64,000 nt of DNA, taken from assembly GCA_034509425.1 (NCBI GenBank), contig JAVTVJ010000851.1, forward strand, positions 434,001-498,000. The letters are read 5' to 3'. The DNA comes from Eopsaltria australis (lineage: Eukaryota; Chordata; Aves; Passeriformes; Petroicidae). Positions 33,345-45,874 of the stretch are shown piece by piece. Below the pieces are notes generated by a model. It was not told the DNA's origin. It saw nothing but the letters and a program-made list of their open reading frames with translations, and did no database searches. A program made the translations under genes and the position numbers. Each line of letters begins with the position of its first letter. The first letter of the stretch is position 1.

Positions 33345-34430
33345 AGGCTGGGGTGGGTGTCCAGGCTGGTGTGGGTGTCCAGGCTGTGATGAGTGTCCAG
33401 ACTGGGGTGGATGTGTGTCCAGGCTGCTGTGGGTGTCCAGGCTGGCGTGGGTGTCCAGGCTGTGATGGGTGTCCAGGCTCTGGGGAGTGTCCAGGCTCTG
33501 GGGGGTGTCCAGGCTGGTGTGGGTGTCCAGGCTGATGTGGGTGTCCAGGCTCTGGGGGGTGTCCAGGCTGTGATGGGTGTCCAGGCTGGTGTGGGTGTCC
33601 AGGCTCTGGGGGTTCAGGTTGGGGGGTGTCAGGCTGGTGTGGGGTGTCCAGGCTCTGGGGGTGTCCAGGCTGGTGTGGGTGTCAGGCTGGTGTGGGTGTC
33701 CAGGCTGTGTGTGTCCAGCTGGGGGTGTCAGGCTCTGGGGGGTGTCCAGGCTGGTGTGGGTGTCAGGCGGGGGGGTGTCAGGTCTGGGGGGTGTCCAGGC
33801 TCTGGGGGGTGTCCAGGCTGGTGTGGGTGTCCAGGCTGGTGTGGGTGTCCAGTCTGGGGGGGTGTCCAGGCTCTGGTGGGTGTCCAGTCTGGGATAAGTG
33901 TCCAGGCTCTGGGGGGTGTCCAGGCTGGTGTGGGTGTCCAGGCTCTGGGGCGTGTCCAGACTGGTGTGGGTGTCCAGGCTGGTGTGGGTGTCCAGGCTGG
34001 TGTGGGTGTCCAGGCTGTGATGGGTGTTCAGGCTGGTGTGGGTGTCCAGGCTGGTGTGGGTGTCCAGGCTGGGGTGTGTGTCCAGGCTCTGGAGGGTGTC
34101 CAGGCTCTGCAGGGTGTCCAGGCTGGTGTGGGTGTCCAGGCTGGTGTGGGTGTCCAGGCTGTGATGGGTGTCCAGGCTGGGGTGAGTGTCCAGGCTCTGG
34201 GGGGTGTCCAGGCTGTGATGGGTGTCCAGGCTGGTGTGGGTGTCCAGGCTCTGGGGGGTGTCCAGGCTCTGGGGGGTGTCCAGGCTGGTGTGGGTGTCCA
34301 GGCTCTGGGGGGTGTCCAGGCTGGTGTGGGTGTCCAGGCTCTGGGGGGTGTCCAGGCTCTGGGGGGTGTCCAGGCTCTGGGGGGTGTCCAGGCTGTGATG
34401 GGTGTCCAGGCTCTGGGGGGTGTCCATGCC
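33345..34430. repeat. 18-bp minisatellite, about 60 copies
   Basis: The unit is TGTCCAGGCT followed by an 8-base variable tail. Three tails dominate: GGTGTGGG, CTGGGGGG and GTGATGGG. Length is constant at 18 bp except in the middle (about 33600-33800), where shortened and 17-bp units occur. G-rich on the plus strand. Because 18 is a multiple of three and few variants create stops, several frames stay open for over 400 codons on both strands. The minus strand reads LDTPQS, LDTHTS or LDTHHS repeats. These frames are products of the repeat, not genes. Confidence 0.97.
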
Positions 34431-34434
34431 ATGG

Positions 34435-35655
34435 CCCATCCTGCACTGCAGCTCTGCCCCTGCTATCTGTGTGATCCAAAGGCTCTGGCTGGTGTTGAGG
34501 ATGGTGTTAAAGGTTTTACTGATGGTGCTGGTGACCCTGATCATTTCTGTTGGATTTCCACTTCTGGAAAACCATCAGGGAATTTCTTTTGCTGTGGTTG
34601 CAGCGGCCTAGAGAAGGTGGTGTGGGTGGGAAGGGATGCACCAGCTGGGCTTGTTGGCTGCCAGCAGCAGCCCTTTGTGGGGTGGCTGGAGGCCAAGCTC
34701 ACACCATTGGGCTGATGCCCCTCAGGCGTCCCCAGCACGGCTCAAAGTGAGGAGTCTCTGTGGTCCTTGTTCCTGTAGGAATGAAGTGTGTGGGAATTCA
34801 GGAGTTTGCAGACCTGGCTCTGGACATGGGTAAACAGAACTGGATTTTCCTCTCCAGAAATGCTGCTCTTTGCATCCTGGGGTCACTCGTGGCAGCTCGA
34901 TGGGTTTGAACAGCAGTGGCAAGTTTTGAAGGAGGACCAGTACAGGGCAGGATGTATTCTGGATCTCTTTTGACTCTCAAACTCCCTCAGCAAGGAGCAG
35001 GAGGGTCCTTGCTTGGCCCTCCTGCACTGCAGACCAGCTTTCTCCCATGTGGCAAATCTCTTGGAAGTAGCTCCTGGACCACGTTAATCCCCTTAATCCT
35101 TCCTGCAGCCATTCCCTGCTGGCGATCAGGCACTGAAAGGTTTCCTGACACATCTCTGAACTGCTGCAGTTGGCTGAAGAGGGATCCCAGCTCCTCAGAG
35201 TGGGGGGACACACAGACCCCCTTTGTGCCTCTGGTTTCCACACCTTCTGCTGCAAAGGCTTGGGCACTTGTAGGCCTGAGTGGAGGACAGGGGCATCTTC
35301 CTGAATGCTCCCAAATCTGCCACACAGATTTGGGGTCTAGATTTCCAGGCTTGCAGCAAGGAATTCTCTCTGCACTCAAGCCCTTTGCAAAAGATTTGGC
35401 TTCCCCCTCTCCCCCACCCCCAGGATCAGAGCTGTGCTCCCTCCTGCGCTGATGAGATGTGGCAGGAGGAGTTCAGTGACCTGGGGAGGGGTTGCAGATT
35501 CTGCTGTGGCAATCTCCAGCTCCAGGACCCCACAAGTGTTTTTTGCATCCCTTTTCTGTGCTTCTCTATCTGTACCTCATGTCTCCTAAAGTGCTTCATG
35601 TGTTTTTTCTCTGACCTTCAGCTCATCTTGTGGGGGAGAAGAGCGATCCCTGGGC
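34435..35655. other. Non-coding interval between minisatellite and CR1
   Basis: Unique moderate-GC DNA with no supported gene. Overlapping frames lack recognisable domains. A C-rich tract ending in CAG near 35405-35423 resembles a splice acceptor, but no partner signals were found. Confidence 0.4.
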
Positions 35656-35660
35656 TCACT

Positions 35661-35925
35661 ACATAGAATCATGGAACCGTGTGGGTTAGAAGGCACCTTA
35701 AAACCCACCTCATTCCACCTCCTGCCATGGTCAGGGACACCTTCCACCATCCCAGGAGGCTCCAAGCCCCATCCAACCCAGCCTTGGACACTTCCAGGGA
35801 TCCAGGGGCAGCCACATCTTCTCTGGGCAACCTGTGCCAGGGCCTCCCCACCCTCATTGTAAAAACTTCTTCCCTCATATAAAATATAAAGTTCTTCTGA
35901 CATGTGGGAAGCTGTTTCATGCTCA
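35661..35925 (-). mobile_element. CR1 LINE 3'-end fragment, minus orientation
   Basis: Read on the plus strand it is the reverse complement of a CR1 3' end: ACATAGAATCATGGAAC (the remnant of the terminal ATTCTATGAT repeats), then GGGTTAGAAGGCACCTTAAA, CCTGCCATGGTCAGGGACAC, CTTCCACCATCCCAGGAGG, CTCCAAGCCCCATCCAACCC, TTCTCTGGGCAACCTGTGCC and TCATTGTAAAAACTTCTTCC. It is longer and better preserved than the copy at 31.1 kb and opposite in direction. It is 5'-truncated, with an uncertain inner border near 35.9 kb. Confidence 0.93.
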
Positions 35926-36880
35926 GCTGTCCTGAGAAAAAGCCCCGTTGTGAGTGGACTCAGGAGCACTGCCAGGCTTGCACACACACACACACAGAGC
36001 TCCTGAGCTGTATTTATCCTCCAAAGTGACAGTTTTCTATTAGAGAGCTGCAGCCCAGCACGATGATTATAATTGTCAGTAATTTCTTTCTTTAGCAATC
36101 AGGTTTGTACCTTGACACTGTGGTATAAAATGAGGCAGATTCCCCCTATTCAAGGCAAGGTTCACTCCTGAAATGTTCGTAGCCCCCGGATTTCTTTCAG
36201 GGAAAATGCTGCTGCTCTACAGTGACTCTGCAGAGATGCCAACTTTTGGTTTATTATGGCATAACACTAATAACGCTAATTAATTGATTTATTAATTAAA
36301 TAACACTATGAACAGGGGCAGGGAATGCCTCTTGCAAACCCCTTCTGAAGGGGCAGTCACCCTCACGAGCAGACAAATCCCAAACCCACCCTAGAGAAGG
36401 CTGGATTCAGGAATGGAAGGCTCTTCCCTGCCTTTGGTTTGGGCTGGAGCATCCCAGGACCAGCAGGGCTCTGTGTAGATGTACCTTCCCTGGGCACCTG
36501 GGGCAGACCCTCACACTGGTGTCCTTGGCAAGTGGAACCTTTTTCTGGTCAGGCTTTTCCCAGTAAACCCATTAAATGAGTGCAAATGGAATGGGATGGA
36601 ATGGAATGACAGGAAGGCAAGGTGGGATGAGTGTAAAGTGTCTGAGGAGCTCATGAGGGTCCAGAAAGGGGGGCGAGATGTGCTTCTGAATTGCTCCTGC
36701 ATTTCCATCAGGGTCATGAGAGGAGAATTTGGCTCTCTTATTTATTTATTTTTTTAGCTTAAGCCTCTGAAGAGAGTTCTGCAGAGATTCCCAGGGGGTA
36801 CCGGTTGGCAGAGGTCCCATGATACCCTCAAAAATATCCCCCCAAACAGAAATAACTCGGTAAAACAAAGCAACGGATTG
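35926..36880. other. Non-coding interval with small simple repeats
   Basis: A (CA)n run of about 6-7 units lies at 35981-35995. AT-rich sequence at 36240-36310 contains TAATTAATTGATTTATTAATTA-like homeodomain cores. A GGAAT/GGGAT run lies at about 36585-36608. No gene was seen. Confidence 0.45.
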
Positions 36881-36884
36881 TTCA

Positions 36885-37060
36885 GCCAACTAAAATTACC
36901 AGCATGTCAAATAAAATATGTACAGCATTAAAATAAAATTTGCATTGCAATAATGCTTTATTAAGCACATTAGGAGATTAAAAGAATCAACCCATTTGTT
37001 CCCATTCATGTTGCGTCAGGATTTGCATTTCTTTTTTTCCCCACCTCCAGCTCGCCCCTC
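36885..37060. promoter_or_regulatory. Candidate enhancer with two octamers
   Basis: Perfect octamers ATTTGCAT occur at 36938-36945 and 37021-37028. The first continues as TTGCAATAATGC, an imperfect inverted match. AT-rich, complex sequence with TTATTAAGCACATTAGG around 36958. Motifs are directly visible; enhancer function is inferred. Confidence 0.45.
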
Positions 37061-37224
37061 TCCCCTTGCTTGTTTGGCGAGTGATTTTCTCAACGAACCT
37101 TGCAAAGCTCTGCCCCGAAAGAAGGTGTGTGTGGATATGCTGAGGGGTTTTTAAATCAAAGCACTTGACTTGGTGGTGTTTGTCTGCATGAGTGTGCAGC
37201 AGAGGAGGGGTGGGATGGAGAAGA

Positions 37225-37640
37225 AAAGGTTTGTCTGCTTCCATTGCAGCTAAAATGGTTAATTAAGACAATAGAGGCTCTATAACAATCGGGGCCGGGG
37301 CTGTGAATGCTTGTCTAGACTCTATAGTTCAGCTGCAACTTCTCTGTCGGAATTTTAACTTGGCCCGGCTCATTTCCCCTCCCCTCTTTCCCCGCCTCTC
37401 AGCTCATGTCCATAAGTTCTCTTTTCTCTTTTGTTTGTTTTTTTTTGTCCTTAATCAATCTTTTGAGAGATCGGGGCCGGATTGACAGCTCTGCCTGTCT
37501 GAGGGCTTGTGTTTGCCACGGCGCTGCCTTCCCAGCGCCAGGACGGGAGCGCTCTTTGTTACCGGGGGCGCTCTGTGCCCGCACGGCCCGGGGCTGGCAC
37601 GGGGAGAGGGGCTGAGCCCGGCTCTTGGGGCTCGCTGGAG
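37225..37640. promoter_or_regulatory. Candidate regulatory element merging into a CpG island
   Basis: GGTTAATTAAGACAATAG at about 37256 combines homeodomain and SOX-type cores. CTATAACAATCGG (37280) and a second CTATAG (37322) follow. The right side becomes CpG-rich (37465-37640), with two GATCGGGGCCGG-like stretches. This could be an enhancer or a weak promoter. Confidence 0.4.
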
Positions 37641-39475
37641 GGGCATCTCGCAATAAATGGCAGAGATTTTATCTTTACTGCTGGAAACCTTGGAAAGAAC
37701 TGGGAAGGAAGTGGGGAGACACTGATGCTCGGTGTTCCAGGGTCCTGGCACGGAGGATGCTCCGGGGGTTGCATTTCTCTGGCTCTTGAAGCCCAGATTG
37801 CTCTGAGCTGGGGCTGATCCTTCTCTGGTGCAGGTGGGTGAGGCTGGGGGAGGCCAAGAACTGCCACTGGCTCTGCTGGGCAAAGTGTCCCTTGCCAGCA
37901 CAGTCACCTGACTGCCCTTCACCTTCAGTGGGTGTTGAATTTGTGGACATTGTAAGGAGCTGCTTTGGCCCCAGTAAACATCAGCTGCCCCCAGTCAGGG
38001 TCACAGCTTCCCCCTGGGCTGTTAAACCAGCTCTGAGAAGCCTCCAGGCTTTGAGGAGGAGCAACGTGAGGAGGGAGAGGTGGGGAGAGACCTCAAGTGC
38101 CAGGAAGATTTTCTGCTTCCAACATTTTTAACCCGGCCCTTGGCAATTGCATCAAAATTATCCTTAAAGCACCAAATAAAGGGCATGCCAGGACTTCATC
38201 TTACAGCAGAGGGATCTGGTAAAACGTTTGGGCTCCATAAACCTGAGATCAACCTAAAGCCTTGGTCCCCAGAGGAGGAGAGGGTCGGCTGTCAGTTGGA
38301 AGAGCTCCCCCAAAGCCCAGGGATGTTTCCCAGGGGTGAGGTGTGGGCACTGCTGCGGGGGTCTCACAGCTCGGGGTGTCCCCCAGCCATGCCACATCAT
38401 GGGTTCTCTGTTTTGCCACATATGGGGCCTCAAACCTCTCTTTCTCTTCCACAGGGAAAGGCTCCTGTGGGGCTGGAGAAGGCTGCCTGGTGTCTAGGTG
38501 GCTTTAAAGGCAGCCTGAAGTGGCTGCACTCAGATAATGGCATGCACAGCGGGAGGGAACCTCTCTGGAGGAGGATGCGGGGATGCAGCCACACGCTTGA
38601 AATATGGACGAGATTATTCCAACTGCATACATGCAAATGAGGCCCGTCTGCAGACAGGAGAGACAAAAGGTCATTAGCTTCCCATGTAGAACCCTTCGTT
38701 CAGGGCCTAATTTACTGTCTTCCTCACCCTTTTCTACAGATCTTGCATTTTTAGACTTAAAACGGTGATATTTTGGCAGGTTTGATGGGTGTTGAGCAAC
38801 TCGGGGTTTATTAGATATTGTAGTGAGTGCAGCGAGTGGGAGGGACATGCAGGAGTTCAGCTTTTCCTCAAAAGCAGATGTTTGAGGCTCGTTACATACT
38901 GCAGGTTGGCTCATGAATTGAGGTGCACTTCAAGGTCTCCTGGAAGATGAGATTCCCCAGGTTTTTCCCCAAAAGCATAAATGTCTGCCTGCCAAAAAGC
39001 TTGCAATCAGCTCTTGTGGAGTTTTTAATCCCCCAGAGAATGCTTGATTTTTTAGGTGAAGCTGGTGGAGGGGGGATTGTGTGGTCATTCCTGTGGAGCT
39101 GGTTGTGGCTGCTGGAAGCGTCCTTGGGGCACCCAGCTGTCCCCACAGCACCCATTCCTCCTCTGGGTGAGTGGCATTGGCTCTGTGTTGTCACAGAAAC
39201 GTGGCTGAGCCTCACCCAGACCCAGAGCTGCCCTTGCTGCCCAGGATTTCCCTGGGCAATTTGGGAATAGTCCGATGTTTCAGAGGCTCCTTTGCAAACC
39301 CCTCCAGGTGCTGATGGGACATTTGGGTGGATCCAGCCCGCTCTGCTCCAACAATGTTTGCACAGGGAGCTTCCCTCGATGCTTTTGGAGCTGCTGCCTG
39401 AGTTTTGAGCACCGAGGTAATGAGGAATACTGGCAGTATTTCCCCGTGCATCCTTAAACATTGAATTTCGCCCAC
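37641..39475. other. Non-coding interval with one minus-strand octamer
   Basis: No gene. AT-rich patch at 38130-38190 (GCAATTGCATCAAAATTATCC). ATGCAAAT octamer (minus strand) at 38631-38638, followed by CATTAGC cores to about 38680. The remaining frames show nothing recognisable. Confidence 0.4.
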
Positions 39476-39479
39476 TCTG

Positions 39480-39990
39480 CTCCCCGTGAAGGTCCTGCGG
39501 GCGGGTGACAGTGGTGGGAGAGGTCGGGGTGAGGCGGGGATGGGTGTGGGCAGGGCAGGGTGAGGGGTTCGCTGGTGTGGTTTAGCTGGCAGAGGGTGCG
39601 GGATCCCCGGGGCCACCCCGGGGTGCGGGACTGCGGGTGCCGATCCCGCGGCCGCGAGCAGTGCGGCTGCTGCCAGCCCTGCCTCCCCCAGCCCGGGATT
39701 GAGAGTTTATTCACGCACTAATCAAAGTGACATGATGGTCGTGGCAGACTAAAGCCATTCACTCCCCGAGCTGGCGAGGTCGGGAGGTCGCCCAAGTTCA
39801 CAAGAATGGGGCTTTTGTGATGCAGATCGGCAGAGAGCGGCCAGACGAGCGTGGCAGGGTCCCCCCACGGTGACGTCGAGCGGGGCCGATGTGCCGGCAT
39901 GGGCCCGAGTGGGGCTCCCGTGCCCCCCGGGGCAGCTGGGGCACGGGGTGGACCCCGGGCTCTGCCCCGTGCCCGTTCGTGGCGTGGGTG
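39480..39990. promoter_or_regulatory. CpG-rich block with an AT-rich insert
   Basis: CpG-dense sequence at 39480-39665 and 39850-39980 surrounds a motif-rich stretch at 39695-39770 (TTTATTCACGCACTAATCAA and ACTAAAGCCATTCACTC). A TGACGTCG CRE-like site lies at about 39871. Candidate regulatory region; no exon is supported. Confidence 0.4.
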
Positions 39991-39994
39991 TTTT

Positions 39995-42900
39995 GGGTGT
40001 GGGTGCCCCGGCAGCACAAGGGGGACCAGGTTAACAAACCCTTTGGGGCACAGGTGTCCTGGCAGTGAGGCTGGCCATGGGACAGACCCTTGGGCAGCCA
40101 CCCAGCTCTCCCTGCCCACGTGTGGGTCTAAACGGGGGTCTTGGAGTCTCTCTTCGCAGCACTGCTGCACCCAGGTGCAGGGTCCAGGCGGTTCCTGCAG
40201 TCCCGGTGGTGCTGCTGGGATCCGCAGGGCTCTGTGAGGTGACGTGGAACCTCTCCCCACCTTGAGACCCCCAGGGTGCCTGTGGGGATCAGCTGAGCTG
40301 TCGGGGGCAAGCAAACCTTGTGCTGTGCTCCTGAGGACCCAACCCTGGGGCTGCTGCACGTGGCAGGGGAAGGGGAGATGCTGCTGTGCAGGAGGGATGG
40401 GGACGGAGGGCTCATTCCTGAGCTGAGAAACTGCACCAGCCTTTGAGCGTCCCCTCCATCCACACCCTCCCTCCCTCTGCCTCATGCACCGCCTGTGCAG
40501 GGCCATTTGGTAGCTTTACAGATGTGATGACAATTTTGCACCTCTAAAGCTAAGCAAACCCCCAACCCAATTTTTATAATTGGCCCTTGACCAAAATGAG
40601 AGTTTCTTTGAGGGTGTTTCGAACAAAGCACGCTGATGGAAGGGGCACCCCGAGCCACAAAAGGGCTTGGCTTTGATCCTTTCTGCTTTTATTGTCAGTG
40701 GAGGTAAAATAAATGGTTTAAAAATTAAATTGGTGCTAGGGGTTTTTTTAAATTTAAGCAATACTTTCACGGCAGATTTGAGGCAGTGACTGTGCTCAGG
40801 CACCTCTGTGGGCACTGGCGTAAGCAATGAGGAGTGAGGTCAGTTTAGGGTTGAGGACTGCTCTGGCTAAAAACAAAGGCTAATCAATTGGAGCAAAACT
40901 GGTTCCTTTTTGCTGGAATGGAAAGCCTTGGGAAGAATTATCCAACAAAATTAAATCCTCGGGGTGGGGGTGGGGGTGGAATGGGACATGACGACACTGG
41001 AGGAGAATTTGTTAAAAAACACGAGCAAATTCTGCAAGAAACAGGGAGGTTTTGCCTTTCTGGAAGTGAAAGCACAGGTTATAACCCCAAAGTGCTGGAT
41101 TTGGACTAACACAGGTGGACTTTTGACTTGTTGCTGTGAATGTGGAATGTCCTGGGGCTCACTGGCTCTTTGCTGTGGTGGAACAAGGGCTCGGTTGTGC
41201 AGGGCAGGCTGAAGGTCTACCACAGATGCTGTTGCAGGATCTCTGCTGATAGAGAGATACGGGCAGTGGCAGGGCATGAAATCTGCTTGAATTGGTGACT
41301 CCCAGCTCGCGCCGGCCGATGTGCCTGAAATGACTAAATTACCTCTGTGCTGCCCCAAGGTCCCCTGGGCTGGGGAGGGTGGGCAAAGCTGCTCTGCACA
41401 GCTCCGAGAGGCTTTGGAGCCAGGGCCTTGCCTATGTTGAGGGGGTGAGCTTGCTCAGCAGTTGGGGAAAATCGAGTTTATTCCTCTTCAAATCGTGCCT
41501 CACATATAATTTCATCTATATTTGAGGTGTACTCCGTGGCATTTTTGCTGCTGTTCAAGCTGGAAACTTCCTGTTCAGCCTGGTTCTGTAAGGACAGGGA
41601 TGTGTGTGCCCAAATATGTCTCTGCCTCCCAAAAACTCCTGTTGGCACCGTTTGGCTGCAGCTCCATCTCTATCCTATGGCTGTCTGCAGCACTGGGGAG
41701 GAACGACGGAGAGGAGCAGGCTGGAGGAGTAGGGAGGGATTTACTCCCACATTTTCTCGTATCTGCTTTTTTAAATGATTCTAAGGAGCTTTTGGTGCTT
41801 CCTTGGTGGTGTTTGGGGAGATGGAGCACAAGGAGGCCCAATGGTGAGAGCTGATGGGGTGAAGCTTCCTTCCCAGGGCTATGGGGAGGGGAGAGGCAAC
41901 CGCAAATACAAAATGAGCCGGAGAGGGACGATCTCCCTCGGACAGAGAAAGGGAAGGCAGAGGCACAAAGGGGTGGGCTTTTCTTCTCTTTTTTTCCCTG
42001 GTGGAATACAATGTGATGAATTCAGCGCGAGGGCCAGCGCCACCCTTTAATATACTTTCAGCTGAACAGGGGTTTCTATGGCAGCCGGGAGAACCAGGCG
42101 AGCCCTGAAAAGCTGTTTGTGCAGAGCTGTGCCAATGGCATTTGTGGCGAGGGGCACCGGTGCCAGACGGGTAACGCTGCACAGCCACTCATCACACGCT
42201 GACAGCCCCCGGTCCTGCACCGCCACCCCAACGTTTCTGGGGTTTTAATGCCCTCAGACAAAAGGGGTGGCAGCTTCAGCCCAGGATGTGCCTGGCATCG
42301 GCCCTGCACCGGTGCCTGCGCCATTGTGGCGGCGAAAATCTGCCGGGGGAGCAGGAGGCAGCACTACCCCCAGGCAGGTGCTGGAGAGAGGGACAGAGAG
42401 GAGGAGCAGGGCACGATGTCTGCCAGGGCTTGGCCACCCCTTCAGTGCTATCCTGTATTCCCTGTGGCTGGAAGCGTTCTCCCTAAACAGCACCAACTGA
42501 AAGCGTTGGTGTGGATTGTTTCTCCAGTTGCACGGCTTGTCCTGGGCCTGCCTGGTAGTGAGTGTGTGCAGAGTGGTCAGTAGGAAGGACCAAGCACCTC
42601 CTCATCCCTACTGCTTTCTCCTGGCAGACTCTGAGAAGCTGGTGATGGCGGCACTTTGGGTGGAAGGGAGGGGGAGCCCCAGCTCTGTCCTCAGGGATGC
42701 AGCAGCCTGAGCACGGCTCCTGATCACCCATGTTGGCACAATTTTCCCATACATCTCCAGCATCCTCCTTCAAGTAGCTGGAGCAGGCCCTGCTCAGCTG
42801 CTGCCTCTCCAGGAGCTGCAGCTGCTCCACCTCATCCAGGAGCACTTTGCTTTTCTCCAAAGTTTCCCTATTTCATCAGCAGCTCCCTGGGCTGAAGGTT

Positions 42901-45870
42901 TGGGGCTTGTGCTCCCCGATGCATTCTGAGACAGAAGCATCACTCTTGGGGTGAGCTCTGGGCTGGTTTTGGTGGGGTCATTCGCAGCTGCTCCCACTGA
43001 AGGGTTTGGTGCAGCCCCCACCCTTCATCTGGTGCTGCTCCCCGTGATGTTGCATCGACTACAAGTGGTTCCAGATGGACCCTTCCCCCATCCTAGGGGA
43101 CCTTCTCATGCTCATCCTCTCCAGAAGATCCCTCTCCCTCACCAAAACAGTGTTCTCCAACTTGCTCCTTTCCCATGGGCATTTCCATCCCCAGTCTTTT
43201 GTTGTTGTTGAGAAAACATTTTGAATGAGATTTTTTCCTGAGCGGGGTTCCTATAGATTTAAGGCTGATCTCATTAAGAAGCCGGAAGGGGAAAAGGATG
43301 TTTTAAATTCATTGCCAATACTTGAAGTTTTTCTTCCCTTCTCCTTCCCCCTTTCTTCCACTTCTGAGGAAGAACAAGAGATGAAACTTCAATGTTTTTC
43401 TCAGAGTGAAATTGCAAAGTAAATTACTTTAGACTCTATAATGTGAAATATTAAAATGAAAAGTGATTTTTTTCAACAAGCTCAGTGTTCCTTCTTGAAA
43501 AGCCCAAAGCAAAATGTGTTGATCTCGTTTCAGTGCTTCTCCCCTCACAATTTCTCTTTCAAAACAAGCTCTTTGTAGGAATGGACTGTGTTTAGGCATG
43601 ACATCTTGCTTTTGACAAATTGTCATTTTCCACCAGAAAAATGTCCAGCCAGTTCCACCCAGTAAGCTGTTCCCTGGTGATGTCCCCAACACCTTCAGTT
43701 TGTGCACAACTGGAGAGGGGAGCTCGTCAGTCCCCTTGGAAGGACTGAAGGATTGCTACCATCCCTGCACCAGTCCGGAGTTGGATCCCCCAGTTAACAC
43801 CAGCAAAAGCCAAGAGAATGCTGGGGCCATTTTTGGGTGCTGAGGTTTGGCCAGGTTTGGGATGCTTGTATGCAAACCCAGATATTTTCACCTCTGAACT
43901 CCAGGCTGTCCCTGACCCCTTCCCCATCCCGCTGGAGCAGCCTGGAATGCTCAGCTTGCCCCAGGGGTGCAGGATATGATGCTTCCCCTATGACTCTGTC
44001 AGGGTTTGGGGAAGAACTGAGGAGCTCCAGACCCAGGGAAGGTGATTCCTGAAGGTTTTTGTGCTCATTCTCCAATGGGCACCTGAAGTTACCGAGGTCA
44101 CCAAAAGAGCCACTTCATGGTGTCCCCACTGTGGTCTGAGAGCCCAGCAGTGCTTCAGGGTTTGGGGTGAAAGGGATGGGATGAGGCTGCACTCATTTCC
44201 TGCCTGTCTGGGCACCTTTGAGCACCTGAAGAGTGCAGAGAAGGCTCATTTTCTGCCCCAGCAGAAGATGGCCTGGTGAGATGTGTCCTCTTCCAGCCCT
44301 CTGAAAGAGCCCAAACCAAAACTGGGCATGGAGTAGGTAAAAGCTGTAAATAAATCACCCCCATAAACTGAGGAGCAGCTCTCAGGAGGAAGGTCCAGCA
44401 CTCTTCCAGTTCTTCTTGCCAAACGCTTGACCCAGTGAAGAGAGAGGGTTATTTTTTTTAAAGCATAATTGTCTGATTTTTCCCCTGAAAAATCAGGTGG
44501 GAAACAGATGGGGCTGTGCCTTCCTGTGCCCCAACATTTGAGCCCTTTGGCTGATAACAAGAGGTTTATGAAAAACAGTGGGGAGCAGAGCAGCAGTGAA
44601 GGCTTTGTCCGATCGAGGAGGGCGGTGGCTGTTCATCCTTTGCTGCACGATTCCCCCACCCTGCCTGATGCTGGGCTCCTCCAGGATGGGTTCCCACTTT
44701 TTGGGGACAGAGAAGGTGATGCAGCTGCCCAGAGCATCAGGCAGGGCTGGAGGTGGCTCCGGGAGCCTCTACTGGCACTGGCCCTGGAACTGCAGTGTAG
44801 CCCCACATCCTCACAGGGAGGAGCCACGGAAAATGAGGGGAAACCCCAAATGCCAGGAGAAAAGAAAACCCAAATGCCGGGAGAAAATGAACCCCAAATG
44901 CCAGCCCAGTGTGGCAGTGGGCCAGACTGGCAGGGATGAGCAGACACAGTGCCATGGGGCAGGATGGGCAGAGATGCTCCTGGTGGAGCGATGGGCCAGG
45001 ACCCAGATCCTGCCCTTGCTGGTCTGCTCTGCTCTCAGCAGCTTCTGGGCTGCAGCAGGGTGTTGTGAGAGAATTTAAAGCGTTAAAATCATCACTACTT
45101 TAATGCTTAAAATATTGGTGAAGTGGAATCCAAGCAGGATTTGCTTGCAGGGCGCAGTGTCTGGGGGGACAGTGGGGACATTTTGGCTCTGTGGCAGGCA
45201 CCACCTGGGGAGGGGCTGCACGTCCTGTCCCTCCCTGTCCCTGTGCTCCATCAGCTGCTTCTGGAAGAGCAGCAAACCCCCCAGAGCTGCTCCTTCCCCT
45301 CATCCCTGGGCGGTGTCACTGGGCTCTGGCCTGGCTGAGGGATTGTCAATAAGGACTCAAATGCTTCTAAATTTTTGATGGTTGGATTGATTTTAAGGGT
45401 ATTTTCCAACTTAAACGATTCTATAAAATACATTTATTTCCCTTGTTCTGGCTACATTAGGGAGGAGGGAGGACTGTGCTGCACAGAGAGCAGCTACAGC
45501 TGTGGGAGGGCTGGTTTGGGAATATTGTTGGGCTTGCTGAAATAACTTATTCTGAGTGAGGCAGGAGATCCCTGCCTTCACCTGCAAAAAAATTCAGGGA
45601 AAAAGTGGCATGGAGGAGAAAGGGGGATATAAGTTATTTTTTTTAGCAGGAATTCTGTTAAACTTCTGTCAAGAAAAAAAATCAATGGTTTCTTGTATTT
45701 AAACTAGAAAAAACTCCTTGAGTAAACCAGATTTTTTTTTTTGTCATGTAATATCCACATAGTCCTAGTTAGCACTTGGCACAAATATAGCAAAAACACC
45801 ACCACAAAAATGTTGAAAATATTTTGACCAGATCTAAATATAGGCAATTGCTGTTCAATTCCCTGTGCTC
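39995..45870. other. Non-coding interval, no confident gene
   Basis: About 5.9 kb. AT-rich patches at 40500-40780, 41470-41530 and 43220-43460 could be regulatory. On the minus strand at about 42700-42880 a frame reads an acidic, leucine-rich, coiled-coil-like stretch (key residues EKSKVLLDEVEQLQLLERQQ), but it lacks splice support and homology I can name. A 24-bp triple repeat is listed separately. The rest shows nothing recognisable. Confidence 0.4.
44841..44905. repeat. 24-bp tandem repeat, three copies
   Basis: CCCAAATGCC recurs at 44845, 44869 and 44893, giving an exact 24-bp period with a GGGAGAAAA tail. In one plus-strand frame it gives a PQMPGEKK-type octapeptide repeat, not considered coding. 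Confidence 0.9.
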
Positions 45871-45874
45871 CATA

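Noticed and set aside
33345..34430. Regular array as a possible CRISPR locus
   Set aside because: Units are 18 bp, directly tandem and without unique spacers. This is a eukaryotic minisatellite.
33195..34544. Long minus-strand open frame (449 codons) and matching plus-strand frames
   Set aside because: They are translations of the 18-bp minisatellite. The repeat length is a multiple of three, and frames on both strands stay open at once.
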